Positions 19,777 to 33,279 of a DNA stretch of 64,000 bases are shown in pieces. The notes under the pieces were generated by a model that did no database searches, was not told the origin of the DNA, and was given only the letters and a program-made list of their open reading frames with translations. Position numbers and translations under genes: made by a program. Positions within the stretch are counted from its first letter, which is position 1. Each line of letters starts with the position of its first letter. Source of the DNA: Breviolum minutum Mf 1.05b.01 (Eukaryota > Sar > Dinophyceae > Suessiales > Symbiodiniaceae); contig DF241503.1 in NCBI GenBank assembly GCA_000507305.1, forward strand, positions 1 to 64,000. Reading direction: 5' to 3'.

Positions 19777-22210
19777 CTGTCAAGGGTCATGAGTCAAGGC
19801 TTTTTGAGCAATTTACCAGATCCCAATCTTGGTTTTGACTCAACTACCAGGAAAAGGATGGCAAAAATCATTGAAGAATCAGATGTTGGATTGCTACACC
19901 CGCCCCAAAGGTGGCAATCTTCTCGCAAAACCCAGTGCCTCTAGAGGACCATGAGCAAATGGAATCGCACAAAAGTCACAGGCCCCGCAATCACAGACAC
20001 ATCCACCACCTCGGAGTAATAGCGACCCAAGATCCTGTGACCGTCATGGAATGTGTAATGGAATCATATGAAAATAAAACAAAAAAACAAGATTTGGAGT
20101 TCAACGACAGGCACCGAAGTTCAGAAAATGTTACCATCGGTCATCTGGCCGCTGGTCACTGGGTCACTGGGCCCTGCACCAGCACAGGAGTCTGCGCAGC
20201 CCGCTAAGCCTTCTGCGCAACAGGCGCATACAGCAAAGAACGCCGCCGCTGCGAATAGCAACAGCACTGAAGCCCTCAGGGCAACTGCATAGCTGCACAT
20301 GTGAAAACATTGTGAAACCACCCATTGACCGAAACACTCACCACAGTTCACCACCCAGAATGTCGTAACAGTCCCTGGTCCTCGCAGGCAAGTTACCACA
20401 ACAATACAGACCAGATGAAGAGAACGAAAATGTAAAGCACGACCTTCCAGGATCAAACAACTTCTTCAGCAATCGATGGTTCAGTTGGCTCTCCCTGTTT
20501 CATATCTGAGACTGACTGAAGAAGAAACTTCTTCCACCAATGCAAGGTACTTGCGACCACAGTATACTTTCAAAGTGATACCAAGTTCAAAAAGTTCACT
20601 AAAATTGGTATCACTTTGATACTAAGTTGCAACAAAGTGATACTGGTACCAAGTAAATGCAAGCAAACGACGCTGAAAACATATGCCCAGCACATCAACT
20701 CTATCGCATAGATACTCCAAGCCTTGCATCAAACAAAAACAAATAAACCACCCAGAGCAGCCATGCAATCATACACATTGAAATTGTATTCCCCTACAAC
20801 TTGCACAAAAATACAGAGCTATAGAACTTTGTTTTGCGAAGAAAAGGTTTGCAAGAAAGATTGAAGCTTGCAAAGAAGCTCCGACCGCAACTCGGGACTT
20901 CACCAAGTCTATCCAAGTAGCCAGGTCATCCATGAAAACGTCACTGCTATATTGCGATGCTAGCACACAATCCCCTCGGCACATGCTGGGCCTCAGTGAG
21001 AGCCATTACGGTTGCATTCTCTCACACTCTATCATGCTGTTACCCTCCCCCGCGATCTTCACATACGTTACATTTTCCAAAAAGCCTAGACACATAGCCA
21101 CCATGCGCCGGAAGAGGTTCCAAAGCCCAGGCCTGCCAGACACAACTTGCTGCAAAGTTCAAGTTGGGGAAGGTCTGATCTCCGAAGTCACTTCTATGCT
21201 GCATTTTGCCCCTTTGAAGCCTAACACAAGTAAAATTCGAATTGAAAATGGCTCCGACGCCGACCCTTTGGAACATCAAGGAACTACAAAACAAAGAAGC
21301 ATCATAGCTTGCAATGCAAATGAAGCAAATCAAACACAAGATTTGAGGTTCAGTTCCACTGCTCTGCACTTTCTGGAGGTATTTGGATAATTTCCCCCAA
21401 CCAGACTCCGCAAAATCCAAGTCACCTGTGGTGGTCACAAATGGATCGTTTTCTGCCAAATGGCAGGAGCAGAAGTGCCAGAGGTACAAAATATCTATAC
21501 AGACTCAACAACCTCAGAGAAGCCATGCAGCCAAGTCCAAAGTCTCTCAACTCGACAATGGAGAGATTCTGAAGGAGAAATCATTCTCAGTCGTGTTTGT
21601 AGCTTCACTTCAAATGTGGTGTGTTCACTTTTTGCAAACAGGTCTCAGAGACTCAATGACTTTGGACGCCCACATGGAGAAGGTATATACCACTCCTGTA
21701 AAACATCCAGTTCCATCGACAGTCCTTTCTTTTTTCGCCATGGATCTGAAGACTTGAACCAAGCTACCCATGCATTTTGCAGCGCCATGAGTTCTGTTGT
21801 TCTCATAGCCAGTGAGGCCATGTTTTAGGGCATAGCTCCAGCCACAGTAGCAGTTCCAACCTGTTGATAACGATATGGACGATAGCCTTCTTTGAATGGA
21901 GAAGGCAAACCGAAAGAAAGAGTCCTATTGAAAGGCCTTCACTTCTTCCTACTCAAAGAAAGGTAAGTGGGGGAAGATTCCCGAGAAGAGCAGACTCTTC
22001 GCGCCTGGCACCATGCAACTGGCACCGCTGATTCCAAGCCGTTTGACCTGCAGCTTATCCATCTTAAAAACAGTTGGATCGGATAAATGAATTTCAATTC
22101 TTTATGAAGTTCAAATTCTCCATGTCTTTCTTGAAGCACATGGGTCCAAGGTAGGTCCAACTCTTAGGATTGCCGATGCACCGATGAACGTCCAAAAAGT
22201 TTATATCAGC

Positions 22211-22336
22211 TCCACAGCCAAAGCTACGCAGCTGTACTGCGAGCATGTTCCTAGCAGCAGCCAGTTGCAATTCATCGTGTGCTGGGCGCATAGCAATCCC
22301 AAAGCCGAAAAGGACGAAGAGAAGACGCAGCGCCAT
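22211..22336 (-). CDS. First exon encoding a signal peptide, unknown secreted or membrane protein
   Basis: The ATG at 22336 starts MALRLLFVLFGFGIAMRPAH, a short basic start, hydrophobic core and likely signal-peptide cleavage zone. It continues DELQLAAARNMLAVQLRS. A GC donor (GGA|GCTGAT) after 42 codons is the likely end. Downstream exons were not identified. Confidence 0.5.
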
Positions 22337-23360
22337 GGAAGTCTGACGAATGATTCACAAAGATTCACGAAACCTTCTTCTGACTTGGTTTGATCCAATG
22401 GCTGTCTGCAAATACAAGACATTCATAGCGATTCACTGACGTTTTTTGGAACAGTGAATCTTTAACTGTGACAAGTCCAAATGCTTCTGATGCTAATGAG
22501 ATGATTCATTATTGAAAATCTGGGTGTAGAGCCAGGGAAGAGCCGGTGACTTTGGGCGCTCCCCTTGCATCGTTTCAAGATGTTTCAAGATGTCCAAGTT
22601 TCCTCCCTTTCATGTCAAGATGGTTAACCTAGGCACCTACAACCCTCGCTCCGGAAATATAGAAAGCGATATGAGAAAAACTATGAAGCAAATCGACGAT
22701 CATAAATCATACAACCCTACATTGTGACATCATCGTCATCATTCAAGAAGTACTCATTGAAACAAAAGCTACTTACAGCCAGGACGGCCTTAGCAAGCTC
22801 GGAGGTGGAGATGTCTTCTCCTCAGAGAAAGCTTTTGGTGCTAGATCTTACTGAAGATTGGTTATGTACTTATATACCAATCGTGTCAACATGCTCCTAC
22901 TGAAATCACAAGGAGAAAGTAGAAACGTTTTTTTGACCGCCTTTGCTGGGTGTATGAAAATTTTGACCAGCATTGCATGGAGACCACACCTCCCAAAAGG
23001 GGTGGAGCATACCAGGTATATTGGGACTCCTGCAAACATTTGAGCAAAAGGCATTTCTCTCTCTTCAATGCAAGCGTTGCACAGCACTTTTACGAACAAA
23101 CAGGATGCCCTGAAGGGCTATGACAGGGTCGCAGCTTCCCATGAAAACAATTGGATCGAAGTCGTGCCTGGGCCGTGAACATGTCTCCTGCCACAGGGCG
23201 GAAGGAAAATGTTGCGCTGGTGATGTGAAATGGAGTTCTGGAGCATTGCAGGAATTCACGCCGACGCAGGAAGGATTGACTGTTGACCTCACTATTTGCG
23301 GTCACACGCTTAGACCGGCGCCTGGTCGAAAGAGAAGGGCAGTGGCGGCAGTGGCGCCTT

Positions 23361-25174
23361 TCAGCTACGGCTGCTGATGCTCGAAACAAAGAGCTCCGCT
23401 GGGTTCAGTGCCTGCACTAGGCGCTCCTTGCTTTGGCGTAATTCCTCAAGCGCGGCGCGGAGCTCCCCAATGGTGGCCTGAGCCAAAAAAAACACCTCTG
23501 TCAATAGTGGCTTGTACAATTTTTGTGTCAAACCAGACCATCATCTGAGGGCTACTCCTCACCATTTGTCCTAGCAAAGGATAGAACTGGACAAAATTAC
23601 AACTGCGAGTCAGGCTGACCCCCTCTCCTCAGTTCTTCCAGCATCTTTTGAAGTGGCAGAGACCTGAAAAATCTTCCATCCACAAACCAAACCCCGATCA
23701 AAAAAAAACAGCAACCACACCAACAATCACATGACACAACAACAGAACATTTTCTAACGGGGCACTGCTGCTCTGCTTCCTGCTGCGCCTTCTGCTGCGC
23801 TTGCTGCTGTTGCTGTACCTGTAGCTGTAGCTGATGAATTTTCTGCTCAAGCAGCTCCTGGACCTGCTGTTGCTGGAATTGCTGCTTGTGGTCCTGCCAT
23901 CCAGTCATCCAAGAGATTTTTAATAGGAGTCCTTGTCACAGAAACAAGAACCAACAATTCCATATCTGGAATCTACGCATTGACTCGTCGACTTCACAGC
24001 AAATGGGAGATCCTGTTGTAATTGCTGTCGCTGTTGTTCGTGAATTTCTCGTCTCTCTGCAGCCAACTCTGCCCGCAGTTGCTCCAGCAAAGAACGCCTC
24101 AGGTTGCGCCACCAAAGAGAACTGTCAATGTTACTCCTGAAGCCTCCAAGGTCACACAACCAGGCTATACATTGATTGAAATGTATGTCTGTGTGGATGG
24201 GCTTACCTGGAGATATGTTCGTTATGAGTGCCTCATCGGCATGAACAAACGTATCATCACGTACCTTGAAAACCTCTATGATCTTCCATGTCTTTCCACA
24301 TTCTAGTGACTATAGTTTCTAAAACAACTGCGCTGTCGGTGAGATGTACGTCTAATGTGGAGGTATCGTTGTATCAACACACCATGCCCTCCAGCATCAA
24401 CTTCACTAAGCTCCAGCACTGTGAAGGCTGCGGTGTTTCTGAAGTCTTCCCTGCAGCTGAGAAATGGGAAGGAGCCAGGACTAGTTCTGGGCCTGGACTC
24501 TTCCAAACAGAACATTCGAATTCTAATTTCACATCCAACTAACTCGTCTTTTTCTTCTTTCCAACTAACTACTTGTAGTCTTCAGGACGGAACCCTTTTT
24601 ACAACCCGGGTAATCACTGCCTGTCTTCATTTGAGTCACGAAAAAAAAAAACTCTTACTTTCCAATCTGCTGGTTGTTTGATAGGGATCCGGGATCCTTA
24701 TAATTTATCATAATCCCCATATAATCCCCATATAACTGTGTAGGATTTCATCCCCTTTTTCATTGCTCATTTCGGCAGCTTTTGGGAGAAGCCTTCCGGC
24801 ACACACCTCAACCTTCACCCCAGCAATTCCAAACCATACAAATATGCATAGTACTTACCCGTATTTTTTGCAGTTTTCGAAACCGACCTTCACCTAGGCT
24901 CAGGGAAACTTTGGGGATTCAAAAAAGTTGCATGTACCTGATATCAAGGGACCAAGAGCTATGAAACTGTCACCCTTGCATGGAGCGACTCCATGTCATC
25001 CAACACCATTCAAGCCCCATGCAGCTTGAAAACCAGATCGACACGAACGGCCCAATCACCTAACCCTCCAAGCTGTCCTTGCCTTGACTGATCTGCTGTT
25101 GTAACTGTTGTAGCTGCTGCTGCATAAGCTGAAGACTCTGTTGAAGGTGCTGCCTCCCGAGTTTCAGCAAAATG
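23361..25174 (-). CDS. Gln-rich coiled-coil protein, multi-exon, C-terminus defined
   Basis: Exons: 25065-25174 (QLMQQQLQQLQQQISQGKD), 23977-24143 (LEQLRAELAAERREIHEQQR), 23759-23893 (45 codons, QELLEQKIHQLQLQVQQQ), about 23625-23675 (VSATSKDAGRTEERGS) and terminal exon 23361-23477 (IGELRAALEELRQSKERLVQ, stop TGA at 23361). The last four join in phase 0. The last intron needs a GC donor (TCA|GCCTGA). Long heptad patterns suggest a structural or scaffolding coiled coil. The 5' end and the link to the 25.1-kb exon are not proven. Confidence 0.6.
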
Positions 25175-25318
25175 CTGCAGCTCGAGCTTCCAACATCACA
25201 AGACATCACATGTCAAGAGAGCGAAAGGAGGGATTCTTGGATTCAGATCGACCATGAAAACATGAAAAACCCCACTTTTCTTTTGGCCTTTCTTGCGCAT
25301 CTTGCGCGTGCTGCTCTG

Positions 25319-25442
25319 TCAAGCTCGGGCGTTCAAAAAGTTGGCGGAAGGCCATCGGGAGCACAGATGCCAGTGAATCCTGGCCCAGTTCTTCATCAAC
25401 TCGACCAACTCATGGGAAGCGATCAGTGGAAGCACTTGGGAC
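25319..25442 (-). CDS. Candidate exon, unknown protein
   Basis: A strong ACGTTTTGCAG acceptor opens SQVLPLIASHELVELMKNWA, then RIHWHLCSRWPSANFL, and reaches a TGA. It lies just upstream of the Gln-rich coiled-coil exons. It could be a terminal exon of another gene or continue through an unseen donor. Confidence 0.4.
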
Positions 25443-26517
25443 CTGCAAAACGTGTTCACTCCGACGGGGTTCATGGCCTCAGTCTCACATGGTGCCCCAC
25501 ATGACTTCAGTGAGGAAAAAAAAAACATCCAAGCGCCAAGCTGGAACCCCAACCCTCTTGCGAGTTGCCACCAAAGTTGATATTCACCTTCAAAAAAAGG
25601 CAGTGCTTCACTCATCCCAGTGAATCCAAGAGTGAGGGATGGAACAATACAGCAACACTGCTTGCTGACTTAATCCCCACAGCCACTAAGCAACCGGGCC
25701 AATGGTTTGCTCAAGAAGTCAGGTGGCGGTAGTGGGGCTTGTGTCGACGCCTGCGTTTGATGAACGTGACTGTCTTAGTTTTCCACCTTGTGTTATTGAG
25801 TATATTTTACTTCATAGAGACACTGGTCTCACTCCTACATTTCAACACCAGGCACTTTGTCACCATGTCTTAATGCAAAGCCTAGCAGCTGTTCATTCAA
25901 CGAGTTTCAAGTCCAAATCGATCCCCTTGTGATGAAAACGAGAAGCAGCTATCTGACTCATCTGACTGCTTGTTTAAGACTGCATGAACATTTTGATGCG
26001 AAAGGGTCTGCGGCTTGAAGTCCATCTCCACTAAGCTACTCAGCATTCATCTTCCCCAAACAAAACATCTTTGCCTATTTACTGGATCCCCTCATTGACA
26101 GGTGTGCTGCAGCTTAAAGCCGAAGGGGTTGTACCTTGATACACCTTTGGCCATCTTGGATGCAACTCGTCTTCCTGTCCCAGTCGTGGACAAACATCCT
26201 ACCTGCACATGCTCAGATGCAAAAGGCAACGGAGGCGGTGGTTCCAATTGCCTCAGCAGCACATCTGTGATGTCCAATATGGAATTCATGGTTTTCATGC
26301 AAACTTGTTTCGTTTTGCAGGGTAAAAACGTAACAATCTCGCACCTTGTCAAATCAAACTCAGTGGTTTTTGTTTAAAGAAACTTAGCCCCATGCTCTGG
26401 TGACATTGGTGACGTTGTGTTGCCTCTTGCCTCATCATCTTGCACTTTCAGCGGCTGTTTCTCGTCCTCAGGAACTCCTCCGAAAGAAGAACAGCTCACA
26501 TCTCCAAGGGTTGCAAC

Positions 26518-28266
26518 CTGCCCCTGCAGACAGATTTGTTGGAGAGAATGAATGTCCTGATGGCACAGCAGATACAGATCCATCCATCAAGGCATACTGT
26601 TCGGGTATGTCATCGTTAATGATCGCCTCAGTTACAGCTTCCACTGCTTCCATGTTGCTTCGATTGTGAGAACAGTAAAGCAACTTGGGTCCCCCAACAG
26701 ACAAGTAATTCAAGATCTCTGTGTTTTCTTGCTCTGCCCGGCGCTTGCAATCCTTTCCGACATTCTGAATGGACTCTTGATATGTGACCTTTTTGCTGGG
26801 ACTCACAGTTCCTATGCTACAAATACTACAGTAGATCAATTCTAATATATCTACTTTCGAACCGCGCTTATTGAGTGTCCTTGGCATCCTCCAGTTCTTG
26901 GTACAAATTCGCCTCATCAAACAACAGCTAGATGCACGCACATTTCACAAGGGTCACGGCTCAATGGTATTTGTTGTCTGACTAGAAGCAAAGGTTTCTC
27001 ATAAATAGCAATTGCAAATTAGAAAACGTTGTCAGAAGGGTTAGGTCGGTATGTCCAGGACCGAATGTTTGACAGCTAGGCTGAGCTATGACCAGTCTCA
27101 AGAAAATTGTAGGAACTAAATGGCACATCGAGCTATGTAATACAGATCATCATGAGAAAACGTCCACAAATCATAAATCATCAATAATCACAACCGAGCC
27201 CCCGTGCAACTTGCTCTTGCAGCTTGCGTGGCAGCTGTCGGAAATCATCGTGGATGGTTGATCCGGTTGATCCAGTACCTCGCACGGTGGTGATTAAGGA
27301 TAATTTCTTTTAAAAAAAACAGGCAAGTCACAACAATACCTCCAACTATCAGCTATCAATCACAAGGCAAAAAAATGATGGAAAATACTGAGGACAAGTC
27401 TATTTCTTTTGGCCTTCGGGTCAGCCTCCTGCATCCAAACGGCATCGAAAACCATAAGCCCATGAGCCAAGCATGGGCTGTGCGCACCTCGCTGCGCAAG
27501 CAAATCTGGCTGAGCCTCTCATGAGCAAAATCTGCCTGAGGCTTTGCAGGCCTCATCACAAAATGTGATCAGTGGGGCATTTCATGGAATATATGATCAA
27601 ATGGGATGCTGAACACAATGTTGCATCCACCACTATAAAAATTAAGGGTGCAACTGCAAAGACAAAGGTTGCGAGGTTGGCTGCATCCTAAGTTTTGATG
27701 ATTCAAAAACTCAGACACTGTGAAGTTTTGATGATCTAAGCTTCTCACTGAAGCTGCTCTCGAATAGCCACACTGGAACGACGTCCCTCCTGTGGAAATG
27801 GTACGAGCTGCTCCTGCCATAAAACTGGAGGGATTGCCATGAAACAGCATGGCACAATTGGGTCGAAACAATCAGGATCGGCCAAGTCTGCCATGATGAA
27901 AAGTTTTAAGTACCCGAATGATCGCACAAAGACTGCAGTCTTTAGAGGTCTTTGCATCACATCCCAAAAGGATCTGTGTGAGATCTCACTACAGCACCTG
28001 ACTTTGTGCACTTTGGGAGACTGTCGCAAGCCTACCAGCAACTCAAACCCGATTTGGTTCAAGCTCTCTTGGATCCTAAAACGACCATGAGACGCTCATC
28101 ATTCGACATTGGGATTTTGCTATTCGACAGCATCAAACAGCCTGTGTTCTGGTGCAGGACTGAGTGAAAGGGGTGCCTCCAATCAAAAACACCCACACTT
28201 TCGACCACGCCGAATGGCCCCGTGTGATCAACTGGGCAAACGGGCTTCTGATACCGATGCGGTGAC
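26518..28266 (-). CDS. Unrecognised protein, four in-phase exons
   Basis: Exons: 28086-28266 (QKPVCPVDHTGPFGVVESVG), 28041 to about 27790 (KVRCCSEISHRSFWDVMQRP), 27389-27535 (LSQICLRSEVRTAHAWLMG) and 26518-26788 (YQESIQNVGKDCKRRAEQEN). Joints 28086/28041 and 27389/26788 are both phase 0 with GT donors and AG acceptors. The 3' end of the second exon is not fixed; a GC donor after FIM would keep phase 0. The sequence is globular, rich in His, Trp and Cys. No family recognised. Confidence 0.5.
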
Positions 28267-29006
28267 CTTTGGGAAATTTCTGGGAGGTTTGGAAATCTTG
28301 GAAAATCCAAGAGGTTTCACATCCCGGTAACCTTGACCCTTGGCTAACCTTTGGAATCACTTGGAATGACTTGAAATGACTTGGCTAACCGGCTAACCTT
28401 TAACCTTCAGAATCCCTGTTGACAGTGATTTCATCATGCCATTTAGATAGGCCTCCAAGTCTGTGCGAGGTGTCAGCATGGACAAAGGCTCTGTTCTTGC
28501 CGACCTCAGCTGCGTACTTCAACGATATAAGTTCCACAAGTTTGTCAAGCATCAATCCCTGACACCTTTGAGGTTTGAATCGAATCCCACAGCTTCAGAG
28601 GTGATTCGTTTTGTACTATGTGCCCGACTCCGGAGGAGCACCTAAGAGTTCTCCAGGTGTTCTGAGGTGAGCTGAATTTTGGATCAAGGGAAGCAAAAAC
28701 AGGAAGCTTTCAAGAGCGATTCAATTTTGCTTAAGACCCTGACTTCCCACATCCTGACACTGCTGCTGTTTGATTAAGAATCATTTCAAGAGTTGGTTGC
28801 ATTGCCTGTACTGGTGAGGCTTCAAAGGAAAGGTCACGAATAGCCACCTGCATCAGCTGCTGGAGTACTACAAGTATATCCTTTATGATCTGTCAATCAC
28901 TTACCGCCATAGAACCGGAACATCAACTACAGTCTTTGGCACTCCTTGCCTGGTGCTCAGTGTGTGAAGGGCCTCATTCAAAAAAAAGGTTCACGACGCA
29001 TGCTAC

Positions 29007-29089
29007 CCGAGTGGCAACCACCATGAGCTTCAGACTTTGCACCACCGCATCAGGGGTGAAGGTTAAAGCAGGCAACACACTGTCGGAGC
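29007..29089 (-). CDS. Candidate exon, unknown protein
   Basis: Between a CATTCCAAG acceptor and an ACTCGG|GTAGCA donor: SDSVLPALTFTPDAVVQSLK, then LMVVATR. Clean splice signals, no family recognised. Neighbouring stretches at 29.2-29.4 and 29.6 kb may be exons too but have two open frames. Confidence 0.4.
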
Positions 29090-30799
29090 CTTGGAATGGC
29101 AGTTGAAGATGTGAATCATACGTCATATCACTCACGTGACTCCTGATAATGTTTTTGTCATATAGATCAAAGACACAAACTAATTTCCAAGTCAGTTTTC
29201 CCTCAAACAGAGTTTCTGAACCTCCCAAGAAAAATGGTTCAATTGGGTCAGATTCTTAACAAATGAACCAAGGTGAGCTTCGAACTTGGCAGCACAATTT
29301 GCGACTCCTGCAACTGCATGGTGTTGGCTGAAGTGGACAAGATTGAGGAAGGTTCCATGGGCTCGGTGGCCTCCATCCAACATCAACTGACAACTGACAA
29401 CTGGAGAAGTCGGTCAACTTTGGCTGCAGACTGATGTGTTCTCATCACCCAAGGCTTGCCTAGAGGCACTCGCAGCAAGGGAGTACCGTTTATTTTTTTA
29501 AAAAAAAAACATGTCTATAGAGACATAACAATTAGCTGCAAACCATGACAATCGCACAGATCCTTGGAAAAAGATCAATACATACAGATCCACAAAGCCT
29601 CTCTGGTGCATTTCCTCTGGCAGACCTGGCAAATTCTCCACCCAAAAAACACAGCTCCTTGTGACCTCATTGCCAAAGGCCATCTAATCCATGTCGGCTG
29701 GACGGAATCAAAGGCAATCCACCTTCCCCACGCCACACCCCAAAATCACACTTTAGAATCATAAACATACTAACTTCCGACCATCAATTCACTCTCTCTT
29801 TTCAAAACCCGTCCTGAAGGATCTTGCTGCGTCACAATAGCAGGTAGAACAGGTGGAGGTGGGACCGTCGGAACCACATCATCGCTGAACCAGTTTTGCG
29901 GAGGACCCGGCCTTGGTATCCAGCGTATCTGTTGCATCTGATCCCATCTGTTGCATCATTTGCTAATGTATTTCAGAAATTCATCCTTTCCTTGGTTTCC
30001 CAAACTTGCTTGGCTGCCAGTCATCCGTGACCTGGTGGATCACGAGAGTAGCCACGACAATCTATTTGATTTCAGTCATTCTACATGGTCATCTAGAGTC
30101 TAAAGACCTTCAAACACGAACAAAAACACCAAAGGTACCAAACATGGTTGCTAGAGCTAGGACTGAATATCATCATCTGATACAATCAGGTAAAGGTTCA
30201 TTTCTGTGACTTGTGGCAAGGGGAACAGGCATGCTGCACATCACTGAAAAATCGAATCATCACGACAGAAACCAACTGATCCTACCATGAAATCGGACAC
30301 GAGTGCCTCAATTCTTTGCAATGAATCAGGCTGTTCCTCTGGAAGTGCTTCGACCTTGTTCCCAGAAAAAGCTGGCCAACACATCCAACTGGATGGAGAA
30401 GGATAGCCAAACATTGTCCTTTAGGCTCCCTCGCTTTCTCATCTTCCTTGCTCCGGGGAGTGACATCATCTTCAGAAGCCAGGTTGTCAACAATTTGCAC
30501 AACATCGTCCTGCACTTCTCAAGTGTCACTTGTTGAAGCTTGGAAAGCTGGACAAAACATGGCATGATCAAGTGCTCATCAAAAACTCCTGATGGTTTGC
30601 AGCTTCATGTTCAGCTGGGTGCCTTGGAGAGCGTGAATTTGTTGCATCCAAAGAATGCATCTTCAAGTCTTCAAGTCTTGTCAGTCAATTTTAGACATGA
30701 TTCCATTGGGGTACACACCCTTCGCTTGCCTCCTCATCCTATCAACCGCAAAAGTCAGAAGTTGCTTCATGAGGGAAAAAAAAAGCAACATCAGATGGC

Positions 30800-31098
30800 C
30801 TCTGAGTCAGAAGCTCCAATCACCATCGTTTGTTCCATCCATTGTGTTGTTTCGGCTGGTTCTATCATAGGGATCTCAGTGACTGTCGGCACCGGTTCTG
30901 TTAACTCCTCTGAGACCATGAGGTCTTCATGGATTTCCATCCCTCTGTGAGGTGCTGGGATTGCATCCGAGGGATCCGTGGAATTGGGATCCACCGCAGT
31001 GGCTGATTCTATCACCTCTGCCGCTGGCATGGCAATCACTTCTTCCACCACCATGGTTTCTACTGGCGTAGAACCCTCCTCTACCAGTTGTGGAGGTC
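30800..31098 (-). CDS. Acidic low-complexity exon
   Basis: After an ATCCTTGAG acceptor the strand reads about 99 codons rich in Glu, Val, Thr and Pro (for example VVEEVIAMPAAEVIESATAV and EELTEPVPTVTEIPMIEPA). Likely a disordered linker or acidic activation-like region. The end at a GC donor near 30800 is inferred. An acidic stretch near 30.4-30.5 kb (VQIVDNLASEDDVTP) may be the next exon. Confidence 0.5.
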
Positions 31099-31744
31099 CT
31101 CAAGGATAAAGAGATTGGGTGCACTTTCCAATAGTGGCAAAGCAGCAAAGACTTGCCAAAAGCAAAGGAAAATGTGTGCAATCTGCTGGCTTTCATCAAG
31201 CTAAGGTTAACATCCAGAGTCTCGGACCAATGTCGGTTGCCTGCAAGATCAAGGCGAGAAAATGTAAGTGTGCCAATCCTGTGTCAAGCCTGGAAGGAAA
31301 TAAATCATTTATAAGTAATGTATATAGGCTTAGACTTCATCTACATATCCTTGCAGTGTCTCTGGCCTTTTTCTTTGGGGGTCGTATTTCTGGCCACGGT
31401 TCTGGAGGTGGCTGGCAAAACACCATGCCATGCAATGGTTCCGCAGGATCCTGGTGACATTTCGGGATGTCACATTGGACAGGTCAAACCAGACAAACTG
31501 AAAGGTCAAGGACAACAAGCACACAAGCACAGCCGATGAACCGGGTCCAGCGAAAGAAAATGATCCAGGAATTCCAATGGTCCCTTGGTCGCAGCACCAG
31601 TTTCCAGAATGTCAATCCTTCAAAAATGGTCAAGGAAACCTCAACAAAGGCCATGCAATGGCCGTTTTACAAGAGATCTACAGCACTTCAGTTCGCTGCC
31701 AAGGGCTGCAATGCTAGATCCTGTCCATTCGGCGCACTTGTATC

Positions 31745-31827
31745 TTGATGAGACTCTCAGCGGATCCAGCCCAGCCTCTGACACATCATCATCAGAGTGC
31801 TCGAAACAGCGGCCATAAGTGTCCCAC
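31745..31827 (-). CDS. Candidate exon, unknown protein
   Basis: A TTGCTCCAG acceptor opens WDTYGRCFEHSDDDVSEAG, then LDPLRVSS, ending at a possible GA donor (TCATCAA|GATACA). Acidic and stop-free. Confidence 0.4.
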
Positions 31828-31999
31828 CTGGAGCAATACAAAAAACTTGACTCTAGTTCCAGAAGTTGCAATTTTGCTGTTTCTCCCGCATTTGCTTTGA
31901 GATCACTGAGGAATTGAAATCTTCATATATCGCAAAAAATGAGGTCAAGGGTTGATGTCCTGGATTTGGTTGTCAATTTCCACATTTCAGCGCTGCTAG

Positions 32000-32431
32000 A
32001 ACGGTAGGTTTCCATCTGGCTTAAGAAACATTACTCTTTGAGAAGCCCACGAAGCTGCCAGAGCTGCTTCCAAATCTCTTCGAGTAATCCCCTGTGCTCG
32101 CATGGGCCCGCTGTTTTTTCTTGACATTCGACATAGAACCCACATCAGAGTTTCTGAGAGAGTTTTTGTGGTTGAAATACAATGCCATTCTTCTGCAAAC
32201 ACAAGAATTTCAGTCTGAATAAGCCTACACAGATCACTCAGCACTCTTAGGTAGAGTTGCAAATCCAATCACAAATTGTCATTGGAGATTCAAGGTCATC
32301 ATCTCTGGCCTGCTCATCTTCTCTTTGGCTCTTGACCTGCATCCATTTAGCTTCAAAAAAGCGTTGCCCCCATCGAGACCTCCAACTGTGCCGGGTGCCT
32401 GATCAAAGATGAACTCCAGGAACTTCTCAGC
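32000..32431 (-). CDS. Two candidate exons, unknown protein
   Basis: Exon 32337-32431 (31 codons plus two bases) reads AEKFLEFIFDQAPGTVGGLD and then GGNAFLKLNGC, from a GGTTGCAG acceptor to a GCAG|GTCAAG donor. A second exon starts after the GTGTTTGCAG acceptor near 32188 and runs to about 32000; two frames are open there, one Ser/Lys-rich and one helical, so its protein is not fixed. Confidence 0.4.
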
Positions 32432-33279
32432 CTGCAACCTTTCATCCTTGGTGGAAGGGCAACTCCAAATGCATATATCCAAACCTTCGCATTTAAACGA
32501 AAAGGAAAATTAATCATGCAACATGAATCAGTGCACCTTGATCACAAACTTTCAATTTGGCATTTTGCCGACGGATACCATATGAGTAGCATCATAATGC
32601 ATCATAGCTTTGCCTCAACATTTGAGCTCCCGACGTGCAAATTCAGAGGCTGCACCTCTTCAACAAAAACGTCAATAAAGTGCGCGATGGCATCAAAGTA
32701 TCTTTACATCCGACATTGATGTGGCACTTTTTTCTTGAGGGCGCTCACCCGCTTCAGAGTGCACTTTGTTGCGCAGTGAGTTAAATCAATGACATCCTTG
32801 CACCGAAAACCTTTGTCCGATGCAAGTCAGGCATCTATGATTCTGCTTCATGAGGCACAAGCAATACCATCTGTCGGTTGCTATCAATCCTATTTAGGCA
32901 TCAGGTCAAAATTAGACTAGAAAGCCTTTGTCGATATTTACAGGACGAAGAGACCACGGCCCTTCCTTGGTTGTTGTGCCGGCATTGCAATGCAACTGTG
33001 ACCTTGTTCAAATGATGAAATGCAGTTTCCTCTCAGACCCAACCTCTCATATCCAAAAAGACTCTGCAGTTTGGACAGGTCTGTTTTTGCCTACAAAAGA
33101 TTAGTCCAAGTCTCAAAAACATCTACTTTGTCTTAGTCTTTGGATGCTTCCATCTCCAAATCCATCTCGCCACATTGAATCGTGGAGTCCAACGGATGCA
33201 GCAACAACATAGCTTCACGCCAAGTTTTGGGATCAACCAAGCAGACACAGCTATCCACAACGGCAAGGTGATGGCAATC

